From positions 1,651,501 through 1,715,500 of the forward strand of contig NZ_CP120678.1 in NCBI RefSeq assembly GCF_030273445.1: DNA of 64,000 nucleotides, written 5' to 3'. Each line of letters begins with the position of its first letter. Position 1 is the stretch's first letter. Positions 26,537-33,840 of the stretch are shown here, piece by piece. This DNA comes from Selenobaculum gibii. GTDB taxonomy: Bacteria > Bacillota > Negativicutes > ICN-92133. A program made the translations under genes and the position numbers. The notes below the pieces were generated by a model, which was given only the letters and a program-made list of their open reading frames with translations, ran no database searches and had not been told where the DNA came from.

Positions 26537-27288
26537 ATCCCTTTAATTTCTTTTTTTCGATACTTTTCTAAGTCTTCTTCCTGTATTTTCCCTACTGGTT
26601 TTGAGGTATATTTTTGATTAAGACTTTGTTGGCTTCTATCAAATTTTATAAAATTTGTTATATCATCTTTAAAAATATACACGTCAAATTTTTCATTATA
26701 TTTGCTTAAATCATGAATTTTATGGGCTAAATTTTTATCCCGAACAAAATAGTTTACTTTTTTAACCGAATCATTAAAAATATATTGATTCAATATTTTT
26801 TTGAGCCTATCTCTATTCTTTTCGCTTATTTCAACTTCAATTGCTTGATCGCGAATAAGTAAATCTGGAATTCTCATCTTCCTTTCATTCAGATCACAAT
26901 AACCTAAATCTCTTCTTGTTTCTCTGTCAGTTTCGATTTCGCCATCATCTTCTAAATTTTTCAAAAGGCTAAAATATAAATCAATAACGAGCATGTCATG
27001 CTCCAAGAAACAACGTTTCACATTTGTTGTTTTACAATTTAAATATTCAGCTCCATTTTCAGCAATTGTTATAATCGCTGGTTCATTTATTTGCAGTTTT
27101 GTTCTCATTAAATATTTTGCTTCTACCAAACGTTTCAAAACTCTATTTTGAATGATTTGATAACTTTTTTTATCAATAGGCATGTCCAATAACTGAATTA
27201 AATGTTTCTCATTACACCAACCAAACCGACCAATAAAATCTAAAACTTTGAAATCTCTTGGTACTAATAAAATTCTTTTCTCTTTCAT
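26533..27288 (-). CDS. Replication-relaxation family protein
   Basis: About 251 residues. An N-terminal winged helix (PRDFKVLDFIGRFGWCNEKHLIQLL) and a central HDMLVIDLYFSLL...RIPDLLIRDQAIEVEIS segment match the layout of the plasmid replication-relaxation family seen beside conjugation genes in Gram-positives. The PDLL..EVE pattern could be a PD-(D/E)xK-like core. Start at the ATG with TGGAG 8 bases upstream. First gene of the transfer operon. Confidence 0.75.
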   Translation of the reverse strand: MKEKRILLVPRDFKVLDFIGRFGWCNEKHLIQLLDMPIDKKSYQIIQNRVLKRLVEAKYLMRTKLQINEPAIITIAENGAEYLNCKTTNVKRCFLEHDMLVIDLYFSLLKNLEDDGEIETDRETRRDLGYCDLNERKMRIPDLLIRDQAIEVEISEKNRDRLKKILNQYIFNDSVKKVNYFVRDKNLAHKIHDLSKYNEKFDVYIFKDDITNFIKFDRSQQSLNQKYTSKPVGKIQEEDLEKYRKKEIKGM

Positions 27289-27328
27289 GCTATACACTCC
27301 ATTTTCAATTTTTTCGTTCCCCGTTCTA

Positions 27329-27374
27329 GGGAGGGTTGTAAGGGAGGGTTGTAAGGGAGGGTTGTAAGGGAGGG
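27329..27374 (+). repeat. 13-bp G-rich tandem repeat (3.5 copies)
   Basis: GGGAGGGTTGTAA is repeated three times from 27329, ending with a partial GGGAGGG. Regularly spaced G-triplets on the plus strand could fold as a G-quadruplex, or the copies could be iterons. It is located upstream of the transfer operon. Confidence 0.8.
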
Positions 27375-27500
27375 AACGGACCTTACGGAGGTAGTTTGAA
27401 GGAGGAAATCCTTCAAGGTCTTCATCTCTCTTTTCTTAATTTTTATCTTACTTTTTCTATTTTGTTTTTATTTACAAAACTAATTTATTGCTAATTTCTA

Positions 27501-27643
27501 AGCCAGTCGCCCCGCCATTTTTCTATGATTCTCTATTTTTCCAGACCTCACCCTAACATAAAGTATGTTGTTGGGGTGAGGTCTGGAAAAATAGAGAACG
27601 TAGCCGACAGGCGGAGAATAGAAGAATGGCGGGGCGACTGGCT
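27501..27643. repeat. Very large nested inverted repeat next to the integrase
   Basis: The outer arms, AGCCAGTCGCCCCGCCATT and its complement (27501-27519, 27625-27643), are perfect and continue 7 bases with one mismatch. The inner arms, 23 bp perfect (27531-27553, 27574-27596), close on AACAT/ATGTT. The whole 143 bases can extrude as a two-stage hairpin. A 77-codon leftward frame through it is only a by-product. It may be a single-strand origin, transfer origin or structured RNA. Confidence 0.85.
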
Positions 27644-27650
27644 GGCGTAT

Positions 27651-27698
27651 GCATAGAAAAACCGTTGAACCCAAACTAGATTTTTCTATGCTTTTTTT
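27651..27698 (+). terminator. Rightward terminator after the inverted repeat
   Basis: GCATAGAAAA (27651-) pairs with TTTTCTATGC (-27691), followed by TTTTTTT on the plus strand. It would end a rightward transcript covering the nested repeat, although no protein gene lies there, and it faces the integrase gene end. Confidence 0.65.
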
Positions 27699-27736
27699 AT
27701 GACTTTTCAACAGATTATTGTTCAAAAACACCAGTT

Positions 27737-28987
27737 TTATTGTTGTATTTCGCCAATTTCACATTCTTTTTCATTACTTTTTTTTACATGAAAATTAATC
27801 GTTTTTTCAAGTGATTTTATAGCTTCTCCCTGTAAATTGGGCAGTAAATGAGAGTACGTATTTAAAGTCATTGCAACGGTTGCGTGACCCATTCTTTCTT
27901 GCACGATTTTTGGATTCACACCCGACATCAATAATTGAGACGCGTGCGTATGACGAAGGTCATGCGCCCTAAAACTTTCACTAATTCCTACCTTTTTTAA
28001 AAGAGGTTTAAAAATTCTTCTTGTGAAGTTACTTGGATGTAGTACATTACCAAAAATATTAGTAATTACTAAATCATTTTCATGATATTTATCTCCTAAC
28101 TTTTCTTTATGAGCATTTTGCCAAGCTCTATATATTTTTAATGCTCTAATGGTAGATTCCATCAATGAAATTTGTCGCCTTGATTTTGCAGTTTTAGTAT
28201 CTTGAAAATTTAAACTTGGCTTACTCGTATTGATTGTCCTTTTCACATAGATCAATCCATTTTCCAAATCGACGCAATCCCATTTCAATCCTATTAGCTC
28301 ACCAAACCTCATCCCAGTTTCTAATGCTAAAACAATAAATATAAATGGTACTTGTCCATACTCTAATTTAAAATTTTTTGAGACTCGAATTAATTCATTC
28401 GACTGCTCAAAAGTTAAAATGTTAATTTCACTTTTTACATTTTTAAGTGCAACAGTCCCTTCCACTACATTCTTTTTAACGACACCATCTTTTTGTGCTT
28501 GATCAAGTGCTGCACGCAGATATTTTCTTGTAGCGTTTATCGTACTTGTTGAAATTCCAATTTCACCTTTACCGCCTTTTTCCAGAAGTTCATTTAGAAC
28601 ATGTTGTACCTGTACCCCTGTTAATTTTCGTATTTGCATATTACCAAGGCTGGGCTTGATATAACATCTTAGACATGACTCATATTTAGCAAATGTTTTT
28701 TCTCTAACTTTATTTTTCGCATAATTATCAAGCCAAAACTTTAGCCACTCCCAAAGAGTAATTTTTTCAAAATTGGGTAAAAGTCCATTTTCCACTTCTT
28801 TTTTCCATTGTTTACCTCTAGAAACTGCTTCACGTGCGGTTAGTGCTGAAAAACTTTTTCGCTTTGTTTTTCCTGTTTTAGGATCAAGATAGGAAAACCG
28901 TGCTTCGTAATTATTTCTTTTGGGGTTAAAAGATACTGTTCCCTCACCATGAAATCGTTTATTTGCCAAAATATCATCTACTTCCAT
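27737..28987 (-). CDS. int: Tyrosine site-specific integrase of element B
   Basis: 416 residues: N-terminal arm-binding domain (YEARFSYLDPKTGKTKRKSF), core-binding domain (about 80-170) and catalytic domain with Arg in LALETGMRFGELIGLKWD, H-x-x-R in RAHDLRHTHASQLL, His in MGHATVAMTLNTYSH and the Tyr nucleophile there. All catalytic residues are present. It lies 2 kb inside the right end of element B, and the borders att2/att3 are its expected products. The ribosome site is weak. Confidence 0.92.
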   Translation of the reverse strand: MEVDDILANKRFHGEGTVSFNPKRNNYEARFSYLDPKTGKTKRKSFSALTAREAVSRGKQWKKEVENGLLPNFEKITLWEWLKFWLDNYAKNKVREKTFAKYESCLRCYIKPSLGNMQIRKLTGVQVQHVLNELLEKGGKGEIGISTSTINATRKYLRAALDQAQKDGVVKKNVVEGTVALKNVKSEINILTFEQSNELIRVSKNFKLEYGQVPFIFIVLALETGMRFGELIGLKWDCVDLENGLIYVKRTINTSKPSLNFQDTKTAKSRRQISLMESTIRALKIYRAWQNAHKEKLGDKYHENDLVITNIFGNVLHPSNFTRRIFKPLLKKVGISESFRAHDLRHTHASQLLMSGVNPKIVQERMGHATVAMTLNTYSHLLPNLQGEAIKSLEKTINFHVKKSNEKECEIGEIQQ

Positions 28988-29024
28988 TACTTTAAAATTG
29001 ATTTAAATTCATTTCAAATCACTT

Positions 29025-29798
29025 CTATTGCATTTTATTTAATCTACCCAGACTGTTATTGTACTTTTTAAATTTATCTTGCCAGAATGAATTTTGAAAA
29101 CTCGCATCACTTAAAACCGTATCATCGTCCAATTGTTGGTTTACCTGAATTCTCTTTTCTTTCATTTTTTCTCTTTCGCGTTTTTCAGTTTCATTAAATT
29201 GCCTATTTTTTCTAATAGAAGAAACAACCCATCCACTTAAATTACATATGCCAGATTTATTTGCTTCTGCATATTCAATGTTTTCTAGAATTTGTGTTGC
29301 ATCATAATCTGAACAAAGTTCCTGTATGGTATTTTTTTCTATCTTATATTTTTCCAACAACATAATAATTTCTCTGTTGTTGTTGTTGTTGTTGTTATTA
29401 ATATCTGTATTAGTACAATCATTATTATTATGTATTGGATTATCCGTCGCCGGATAATCGGTCTTCGGATAGTCCGGCGACGGTTTTTCCGTTTCTGGTG
29501 CAGTTTCAAAGATCACGTAATCATACCCAGCATATTTACCTTTTTCATTTCTTGCTTTAGTTCGAATTATATATCCGTTCTCTTCCAAGTTTCTCAATGC
29601 TGTTCGAATCGAATCACGTTTGTCATTTGACGATCGATTAACTAAATCTTCTACTCTGACTATCCAATTATCAGGCTTTGACATTAAATAAGCCCATACT
29701 CCTTTTGCTTTCCACGTCAGTCTGTTATCTTCAAGTGTTTTTTTATAAAGCTGAACAAAAGGATTTTCTTTATTTTTCTTTACGGTTACTTTTGACAT
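29025..29798 (-). CDS. Helix-turn-helix replication-initiation-like protein
   Basis: About 257 residues from the ATG with AAGAGGTGA upstream. The N-terminal winged helix (PFVQLYKKTLEDNRLTWKAKGVWAYLMSKPDNWIVRVEDL...IRTALRNLEENGYI) is common in replication proteins of Firmicute mobile elements. A linker of repeated PDYPKTDYPATDN and eight Asn follows, encoded by a (GTT)7 run on the plus strand. The C-terminal part (EKREREKMKEKR) is charged. Likely DNA binding; exact role unproven. Confidence 0.7.
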   Translation of the reverse strand: MSKVTVKKNKENPFVQLYKKTLEDNRLTWKAKGVWAYLMSKPDNWIVRVEDLVNRSSNDKRDSIRTALRNLEENGYIIRTKARNEKGKYAGYDYVIFETAPETEKPSPDYPKTDYPATDNPIHNNNDCTNTDINNNNNNNNREIIMLLEKYKIEKNTIQELCSDYDATQILENIEYAEANKSGICNLSGWVVSSIRKNRQFNETEKREREKMKEKRIQVNQQLDDDTVLSDASFQNSFWQDKFKKYNNSLGRLNKMQ

Positions 29799-29892
29799 AA
29801 AATTTATCACCTCTTAATTCTCTGTCAAATGACTTTTTTTCTAGTACGTGATATAATTTGTACAACAAATGTTTTACAATTGATTTACAAAT

Positions 29893-30288
29893 TTAAATAT
29901 TCCGTGAAGTCAAAAGTTCTTCAACGAACCAAGCTGGAATAAATGGCTTTCTTCCTATTTTGACAGCTTTAATTTCGCCGGTCTTGATTTTTGCATAAAC
30001 TGTACTTTTAGATATTTTGTTGTTAAGTACTTCCCTGCGAAATTCGTCTACATCATAAAGCTTTTTTGTTGGTGTTGGCATTAGCTCTTCTTCCTTTGTA
30101 ATTGTAAAAAGTTGTTCAGCTGGGACTTCAAAATATTTCGCAAGTTTTTGTGCTAATACCCATGATGGATCGTTTTGACACGTTATTAGAGAGCTAATCA
30201 TTTGCCTACTAACACCTACTGATTTTGCTAGATCAGTAAAGGTTAAATTACGTTTTAAAATTTCTCGTTCAAAAAATTCACGTTTCAT
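29893..30288 (-). CDS. Cro/CI repressor fused to an excisionase-type helix-turn-helix
   Basis: 131 residues. An XRE-type HTH spans residues 12-60 (FTDLAKSVGVSRQMISSLI), and a second MerR/excisionase-like HTH spans 75-125 (KLYDVDEFRREVLNNKISKSTVYAKIKTGEIKAVKIGRKPFIPAWFVEELL). Two DNA-binding modules in one small protein could link lysogeny-type repression to excision. Ribosome site AGGAGGT. Divergent from the repressor gene at 30378, with palindromic sites between. Confidence 0.85.
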   Translation of the reverse strand: MKREFFEREILKRNLTFTDLAKSVGVSRQMISSLITCQNDPSWVLAQKLAKYFEVPAEQLFTITKEEELMPTPTKKLYDVDEFRREVLNNKISKSTVYAKIKTGEIKAVKIGRKPFIPAWFVEELLTSRNI

Positions 30289-30309
30289 CTTTTTACCTCC
30301 TATTCTCTA

Positions 30310-30368
30310 CCGCAACCACAGGTTGCTATTTATATTATTATATTACCGCAACCTACAGTTGCGGTCAA
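30310..30368. promoter_or_regulatory. Divergent operator region with promoter of the HTH-Xis gene
   Basis: Two related sites are present: CCGCAACCACAGGTTGC (30310-30326) and the 19-bp palindrome CCGCAACCTACAGTTGCGG (30346-30364). On the minus strand TTGACC (30363-30368), a 17-base spacer and TAATAT (30340-30345) form a promoter whose spacer is the palindrome itself. A repressor bound there would block RNA polymerase directly. Confidence 0.8.
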
Positions 30369-30377
30369 GGAGTTTTT

Positions 30378-30971
30378 ATGTTTAATAAAGATATTTTTGT
30401 TAAAATTCTAAATCAATTAATGTCCGATAATAAAATTAGTAAACAAGAATTATCAAATATTGTAGGAGTTAGCCGCCAAGCGATTAGCAAAGTGGCAAAC
30501 GGCATAAACCTTCCAACAATGGACAATTTAGTTATAATAGCTAATTATTTTGCAATTTCTTTAGATTATTTAGCCGGGCGTAACGATGATCCACAACATG
30601 AATACTATCTACAGAAAGCCGAAGAAGAGTTGTTAAAAGATGCACCAGAAGGTTTTGAAGATCACTACAAGTGCTATAAAGCAAGGTTTGACAACAAAAC
30701 AGATTTGCAAATGATTATTAAATATCGTGAATTGAAAAAAGAATGGAATGAAGAAGGCATTATTAAATCCATTCAACGATACAATGATGTACGGAAACAG
30801 CTTCATCGACAACAACAAATTAATGATTTTTTAGAAAACCCAATAGATCAATTATTGGCTCCTAAAAAACCTGCTTTTCTAAATCAATATGCTGACCCAG
30901 AAATTCTGGGAAAAGTCGCATATAAAATGGCTAAAGAATATCAAACAAAAAAAGATAGCCAATCAGATTAA
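30378..30971 (+). CDS. XRE-family transcriptional repressor
   Basis: 197 residues with an N-terminal HTH (KQELSNIVGVSRQAISKVANG, about 18-40) and YFAISLDYLAGRNDDP, typical of CI-like repressors. A charged C-terminal half is probably for multimerisation; no peptidase motif is seen. AAGGAG site. Divergent from the HTH-Xis gene and likely the binder of the CCGCAAC palindromes. Confidence 0.85.
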   Translation: MFNKDIFVKILNQLMSDNKISKQELSNIVGVSRQAISKVANGINLPTMDNLVIIANYFAISLDYLAGRNDDPQHEYYLQKAEEELLKDAPEGFEDHYKCYKARFDNKTDLQMIIKYRELKKEWNEEGIIKSIQRYNDVRKQLHRQQQINDFLENPIDQLLAPKKPAFLNQYADPEILGKVAYKMAKEYQTKKDSQSD

Positions 30972-30995
30972 TTCTGATTGGCTATCTTTCTTTAT
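30953..30995 (+). terminator. Terminator overlapping the repressor stop codon
   Basis: AGATAGCCAATCAG (30953-30966) pairs with CTGATTGGCTATCT (30974-30987), followed by TTCTTT. The left arm is the last coding sequence of the repressor. Confidence 0.8.
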
Positions 30996-31027
30996 TGGTG
31001 GACAATTGGTGGACAAACAACAAAAAA

Positions 31028-31050
31028 GGCCTTAGCAAACTGCTAAGACC
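31028..31050 (-). terminator. Displaced copy of the tRNA-Arg terminator
   Basis: GGCCTTAGCA/TGCTAAGACC hairpin followed leftward by TTTTTTGTTG, directly left of att3. It is the same arrangement as at 22119 and 57669, showing that each element's right end carries a tRNA terminator. Confidence 0.7.
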
Positions 31051-31062
31051 CTTGATTTCAAA

Positions 31063-31107
31063 TGGTGCGCCTGGGGCGATTCGAACGCTCGACACACGGC
31101 TTAGAAG
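31063..31107 (-). repeat. att3: exact tRNA-Arg 3' end, border of elements B and C
   Basis: 45 of 45 bases are identical to the live tRNA-Arg 3' end (57703-57747). This is the expected attL of the youngest integration, whose integrase is at 56324-57526. Confidence 0.92.
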
Positions 31108-31349
31108 AGAGCTTTATATTTTTTTCTAAACTCTTCATGCATTTCACAAACTTCTCAAGCCCTTATAAATCAAGCTTTTCGGAATTTATCATTAAATAAA
31201 CAAACACTACAATCCGTTAATATTTTTCATTATTTTTTATTAAAACCACATATTTTGTATCATTTTATCATTAATAAGCAGTTTATAAGCAGTGGATTTA
31301 TCATTGAGCATATATAAAAAAATTACAATCGAAGTTGATAATTACAGCT

Positions 31350-31550
31350 TTAGATTCTCTCTTCAATCAAACTATCTATATCATTTACAATATAATTTGC
31401 ACCTGTAGTATGCAAAGCATCATAACAGGCATAAAGATATTGGGATATATTGTATTTGCTAAATATATCTATGACCTCTTTTCCCGATATTCCTTTTTGA
31501 CTCTTATATTCTTCTATACAATAAATTAAAAAAGGTAATTCTTTACTCAT
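31350..31550 (-). CDS. DUF3791-family small protein
   Basis: 66 residues: PFLIYCIEEYKSQKGISGKEVIDIFSKYNISQYLYACYDALHTTGANYIVNDID is the DUF3791 pattern. It starts 2 bases after the stop of the preceding small gene, behind GAGGGG. It is the last gene of a three-gene set with a DUF3990 protein; such pairs behave like toxin-antitoxin modules in their distribution. Antitoxin or accessory role inferred. Confidence 0.75.
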   Translation of the reverse strand: MSKELPFLIYCIEEYKSQKGISGKEVIDIFSKYNISQYLYACYDALHTTGANYIVNDIDSLIEERI

Positions 31551-31552
31551 GC

Positions 31553-31792
31553 CTACCCCTCCTCTGGAAAAGTAATCTGTCCTGTTCTTTTTTCTTCATC
31601 ATACATATGGTATAAAGTAAGCGGACTAAAATGCCAAAGTTTTGTACCTTCATCTTCCAGTAAACTATACAATTCAGATTGATATAGCTGATTTGTTGCT
31701 TCTATTTCATCAATATTTTCTTTATCGGAAATTATATAGATTAATTTTGGTAAAATTAATGTTAGTATCGCTTTAAAATGTTTATCTGACAT
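31553..31792 (-). CDS. Middle small protein of the DUF3990 trio
   Basis: 79 residues from the ATG at 31792 (MSDKHFKAILTLILPKLIYIISD...) behind GGGGGAAG, one base after the DUF3990 stop; the frame extends upstream inside that gene. An all-helical prediction seems likely. The ending LWHFSPLTLYHMYDEEKRTGQITFPEEG is distinctive, but I know no function. Confidence 0.75.
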   Translation of the reverse strand: MSDKHFKAILTLILPKLIYIISDKENIDEIEATNQLYQSELYSLLEDEGTKLWHFSPLTLYHMYDEEKRTGQITFPEEG

Positions 31793-31793
31793 T

Positions 31794-32282
31794 TTATTCT
31801 TCCCCCTTAATCGCCCCTTCAAAAGATAAATATTTAAGTGCTGTCTCTGTTGTAAATACAACTTGATCATATAATTTTTTTATTTTCAAATTATCTAAAG
31901 TTTGTTGTTTCGTTAATAGTCCCTCTGTATATAATGCAAAAGTTCGATAAACATCATCATCTGCGACTGCCCCTACGATAACATCGTATAGTTTATCGTT
32001 ATATTCACCAGCTCGATTCATAGATACAAAATCAAGCCAGGCTTCATTTGCAAAATCAAATTTTAATATTTTTAAATGCTCAAATGCTTTTTCTTCATCA
32101 AAATTATATACATTAACTACAGGATTGCCAGTTTTTCGCCGTTTAATCACTTTATTAGCAAAACTGATTGCCTGATTTTTATTTGTTGTCGTATAAAATC
32201 CAAAACCAAAATCTAAAAATCTATTTTGTATAATCAATCTAGGTTGTTCAACAATCATATTAGAACCATGATAAAGTTTCAT
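31794..32282 (-). CDS. DUF3990 protein, ADP-ribosyltransferase-like
   Basis: 162 residues from the ATG at 32282. The pattern [40 protein letters not shown] and [14 protein letters not shown] is that of DUF3990. His of YHG, Tyr of FYTT and the DQV near the C-terminus resemble the H-Y-[E/Q] triad of ADP-ribosyltransferases. It heads an operon with two tiny genes. A toxin that modifies a cellular target is a reasonable inference. Confidence 0.75.
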   Translation of the reverse strand: MKLYHGSNMIVEQPRLIIQNRFLDFGFGFYTTTNKNQAISFANKVIKRRKTGNPVVNVYNFDEEKAFEHLKILKFDFANEAWLDFVSMNRAGEYNDKLYDVIVGAVADDDVYRTFALYTEGLLTKQQTLDNLKIKKLYDQVVFTTETALKYLSFEGAIKGEE

Positions 32283-32367
32283 AACAAACATCCTTCTAAT
32301 TTCAAAATAAAAATACTTGTAGTAATTATATCATATTAAAGGCAGCCTCATCTAGGCTGCCTTTAAT

Positions 32368-32988
32368 TTATGCAACATTACTTCCATTATTTAATTTTTG
32401 ACATTTCATACAAAGTGGTACCCCATGCTTACTTAGCGAATATTTATAAACCTTCTCCGTCAACTCATCTTTACATTTTTTGCAGAGATATTCATTAGCT
32501 ACAACATTATTCGTTGTGGCTTTATTTTTTGCCGATTTCCCCTTATTTTCTTCATGTATTACATTAGATTCATCCGTACCACTATCTGCTTCTGGATCAT
32601 CGCCGGTAGCAATGGCAAAGCTCATCATATACGCATATTTAATTCCTGCTGTTTGGGCTTTCATTATTGCTTTATCCCCTGAATCTTGACCACTGCCAAG
32701 TCCTATAAAGCTAACAGTTTCCCCACTATCCCCATCTACCAGCATTACGTCTACTTTTACTGTGACTAAATGCTCAATACTTCCTTTTGCCGTTGTTACT
32801 TCATCCATTCTCAGTAATTCAGTTAATACTATGGAACATAAATTATGTTTTACTAAGGCTTGGTTTATTTTTTCTAACACATCAGCACTTGTTGCATACG
32901 AATAATTATGAAAACTATTTCTTCCTTTCTTTTCTATATAGGACACTTCTTTCATGATTTCTACCAGTTTTTTTGCAATCTTTTGCAT
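32368..32988 (-). CDS. erf: ERF-family single-strand annealing recombinase
   Basis: About 206 residues from the ATG at 32988 (AGAGGTGG site). IAKKLVEIMKEVSYIEKKGRNSFHNYSYATSADVLEKINQALVKHNL and GLGSGQDSGDKAIMKAQTAGIKYAYMMSFAIATGDDPEAD are characteristic of ERF. The C-terminus carries a CxxC..CxxC zinc finger (CKKCKDELTEKVY..CMKCQKL). Phage and mobile elements use ERF for recombination and circularisation. It belongs to an accessory gene run with DUF932. Confidence 0.88.
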   Translation of the reverse strand: MQKIAKKLVEIMKEVSYIEKKGRNSFHNYSYATSADVLEKINQALVKHNLCSIVLTELLRMDEVTTAKGSIEHLVTVKVDVMLVDGDSGETVSFIGLGSGQDSGDKAIMKAQTAGIKYAYMMSFAIATGDDPEADSGTDESNVIHEENKGKSAKNKATTNNVVANEYLCKKCKDELTEKVYKYSLSKHGVPLCMKCQKLNNGSNVA

Positions 32989-33001
32989 AATAAGACCACC
33001 T

Positions 33002-33194
33002 CTACTTACAAAGCTTACATTCATCACATTTTCTATGGAAATAATGTTCATCATCTACATAATAAAGGCAGGTAATCGGATTAAATATTGCTGTGCAGGT
33101 TGTTCCTTCATATTCAGCAATATATTTATTTCCGTCTACCTGCCTAATTAATGTTGCTACTGCAAAATCTCTTTTACTATGGATAAAGGCTCAT
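33002..33194 (-). pseudogene. Small gene with broken 5' end
   Basis: From 33190 to the stop at 33002 one frame reads IHSKRDFAVATLIRQVDGNKYIAEYEGTTC... and ends YFHRKCDECKLCK, which looks like real protein with a C-terminal Cys cluster. It has no start codon: the nearby ATG at 33194, with an AAGGAAAG site, is in another frame and stops after five codons. A single frameshift near 33185 would explain this. Confidence 0.45.
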
Positions 33195-33213
33195 ACTTTT
33201 TTATTTTCTTTCC

Positions 33214-33522
33214 TTAGCCTGCTTTCCTTTCTTGTGTCGGCAACTGATAGGATTGGCTTGAATTTAGCAAGATTTCCTCCAAATAGCTAAATTCCATCGC
33301 AATGCTGCCAACATATTCTGTATCTATTTTTTCAATATCCGTATGGGATAGCATTATGTAAATGCTATCTGCTATTTCTTTTATTTGAGCGTAGCTTAAT
33401 GTAAGTAACACTTCGGTATTACGACTTTTATTATTTAGCATAATACCGATAGATTGCTTGTTTTGTATAAGTTTTGCCTTTATTTCGCTATAGGTCATAA
33501 CTGCATTGATAGTGCAACACAT
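33214..33522 (-). CDS. Hypothetical small protein
   Basis: 102 residues, ATG with TAGGAGTGA upstream. Soluble, helical, no family known. It lies in the DUF932-ERF run of the mobile element. Confidence 0.65.
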   Translation of the reverse strand: MCCTINAVMTYSEIKAKLIQNKQSIGIMLNNKSRNTEVLLTLSYAQIKEIADSIYIMLSHTDIEKIDTEYVGSIAMEFSYLEEILLNSSQSYQLPTQERKAG

Positions 33523-33554
33523 AATAATTCACTCCTATTTTGTTATTGTTCATC

Positions 33555-33827
33555 TTAGGCAATAGAATGATCGCCAAATTTATATTGACGTTTATATTTT
33601 TCAAATTCGCTTATTTCAAAAGTCCCATGACACCAATCTAAACAAGTACGTAAATCCTTAAATTCTTCAACAAAACATTCACCTTCGGTATTGTCAATAC
33701 CAACAAACATTCCTTGATAACGGTAGTAAAAACACTGTCGAGGAACGAATCTTCTTTGGCACCATCTTTGCATTAGTTTTTGTGCTTTATGGTGGCTGAT
33801 TCTCATTACATCCATCATATCTGCCAT
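33555..33827 (-). CDS. Hypothetical small protein
   Basis: About 90 residues from the ATG at 33827 (AAGGAGG, 8-base spacer); the longer frame starts inside the DUF932 gene. RFVPRQCFYYRYQGMFVGIDNTEGECFVEEFKDLRTCLDWCHG has four Cys and aromatic clusters. Family unknown; co-transcribed with DUF932. Confidence 0.65.
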   Translation of the reverse strand: MADMMDVMRISHHKAQKLMQRWCQRRFVPRQCFYYRYQGMFVGIDNTEGECFVEEFKDLRTCLDWCHGTFEISEFEKYKRQYKFGDHSIA

Positions 33828-33840
33828 TATGCCAGCCTCC

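Noticed and set aside
27498-27731. 77-codon leftward frame across the large inverted repeat
   Set aside because: The translation is explained by the two arms of the nested palindrome, there is no ribosome site, and the product is low-complexity and unlike a protein.
31063-31107. Second tRNA-Arg gene
   Set aside because: Only the 3' 45 bases are present; no 5' half or D-arm, so it is an attachment repeat.
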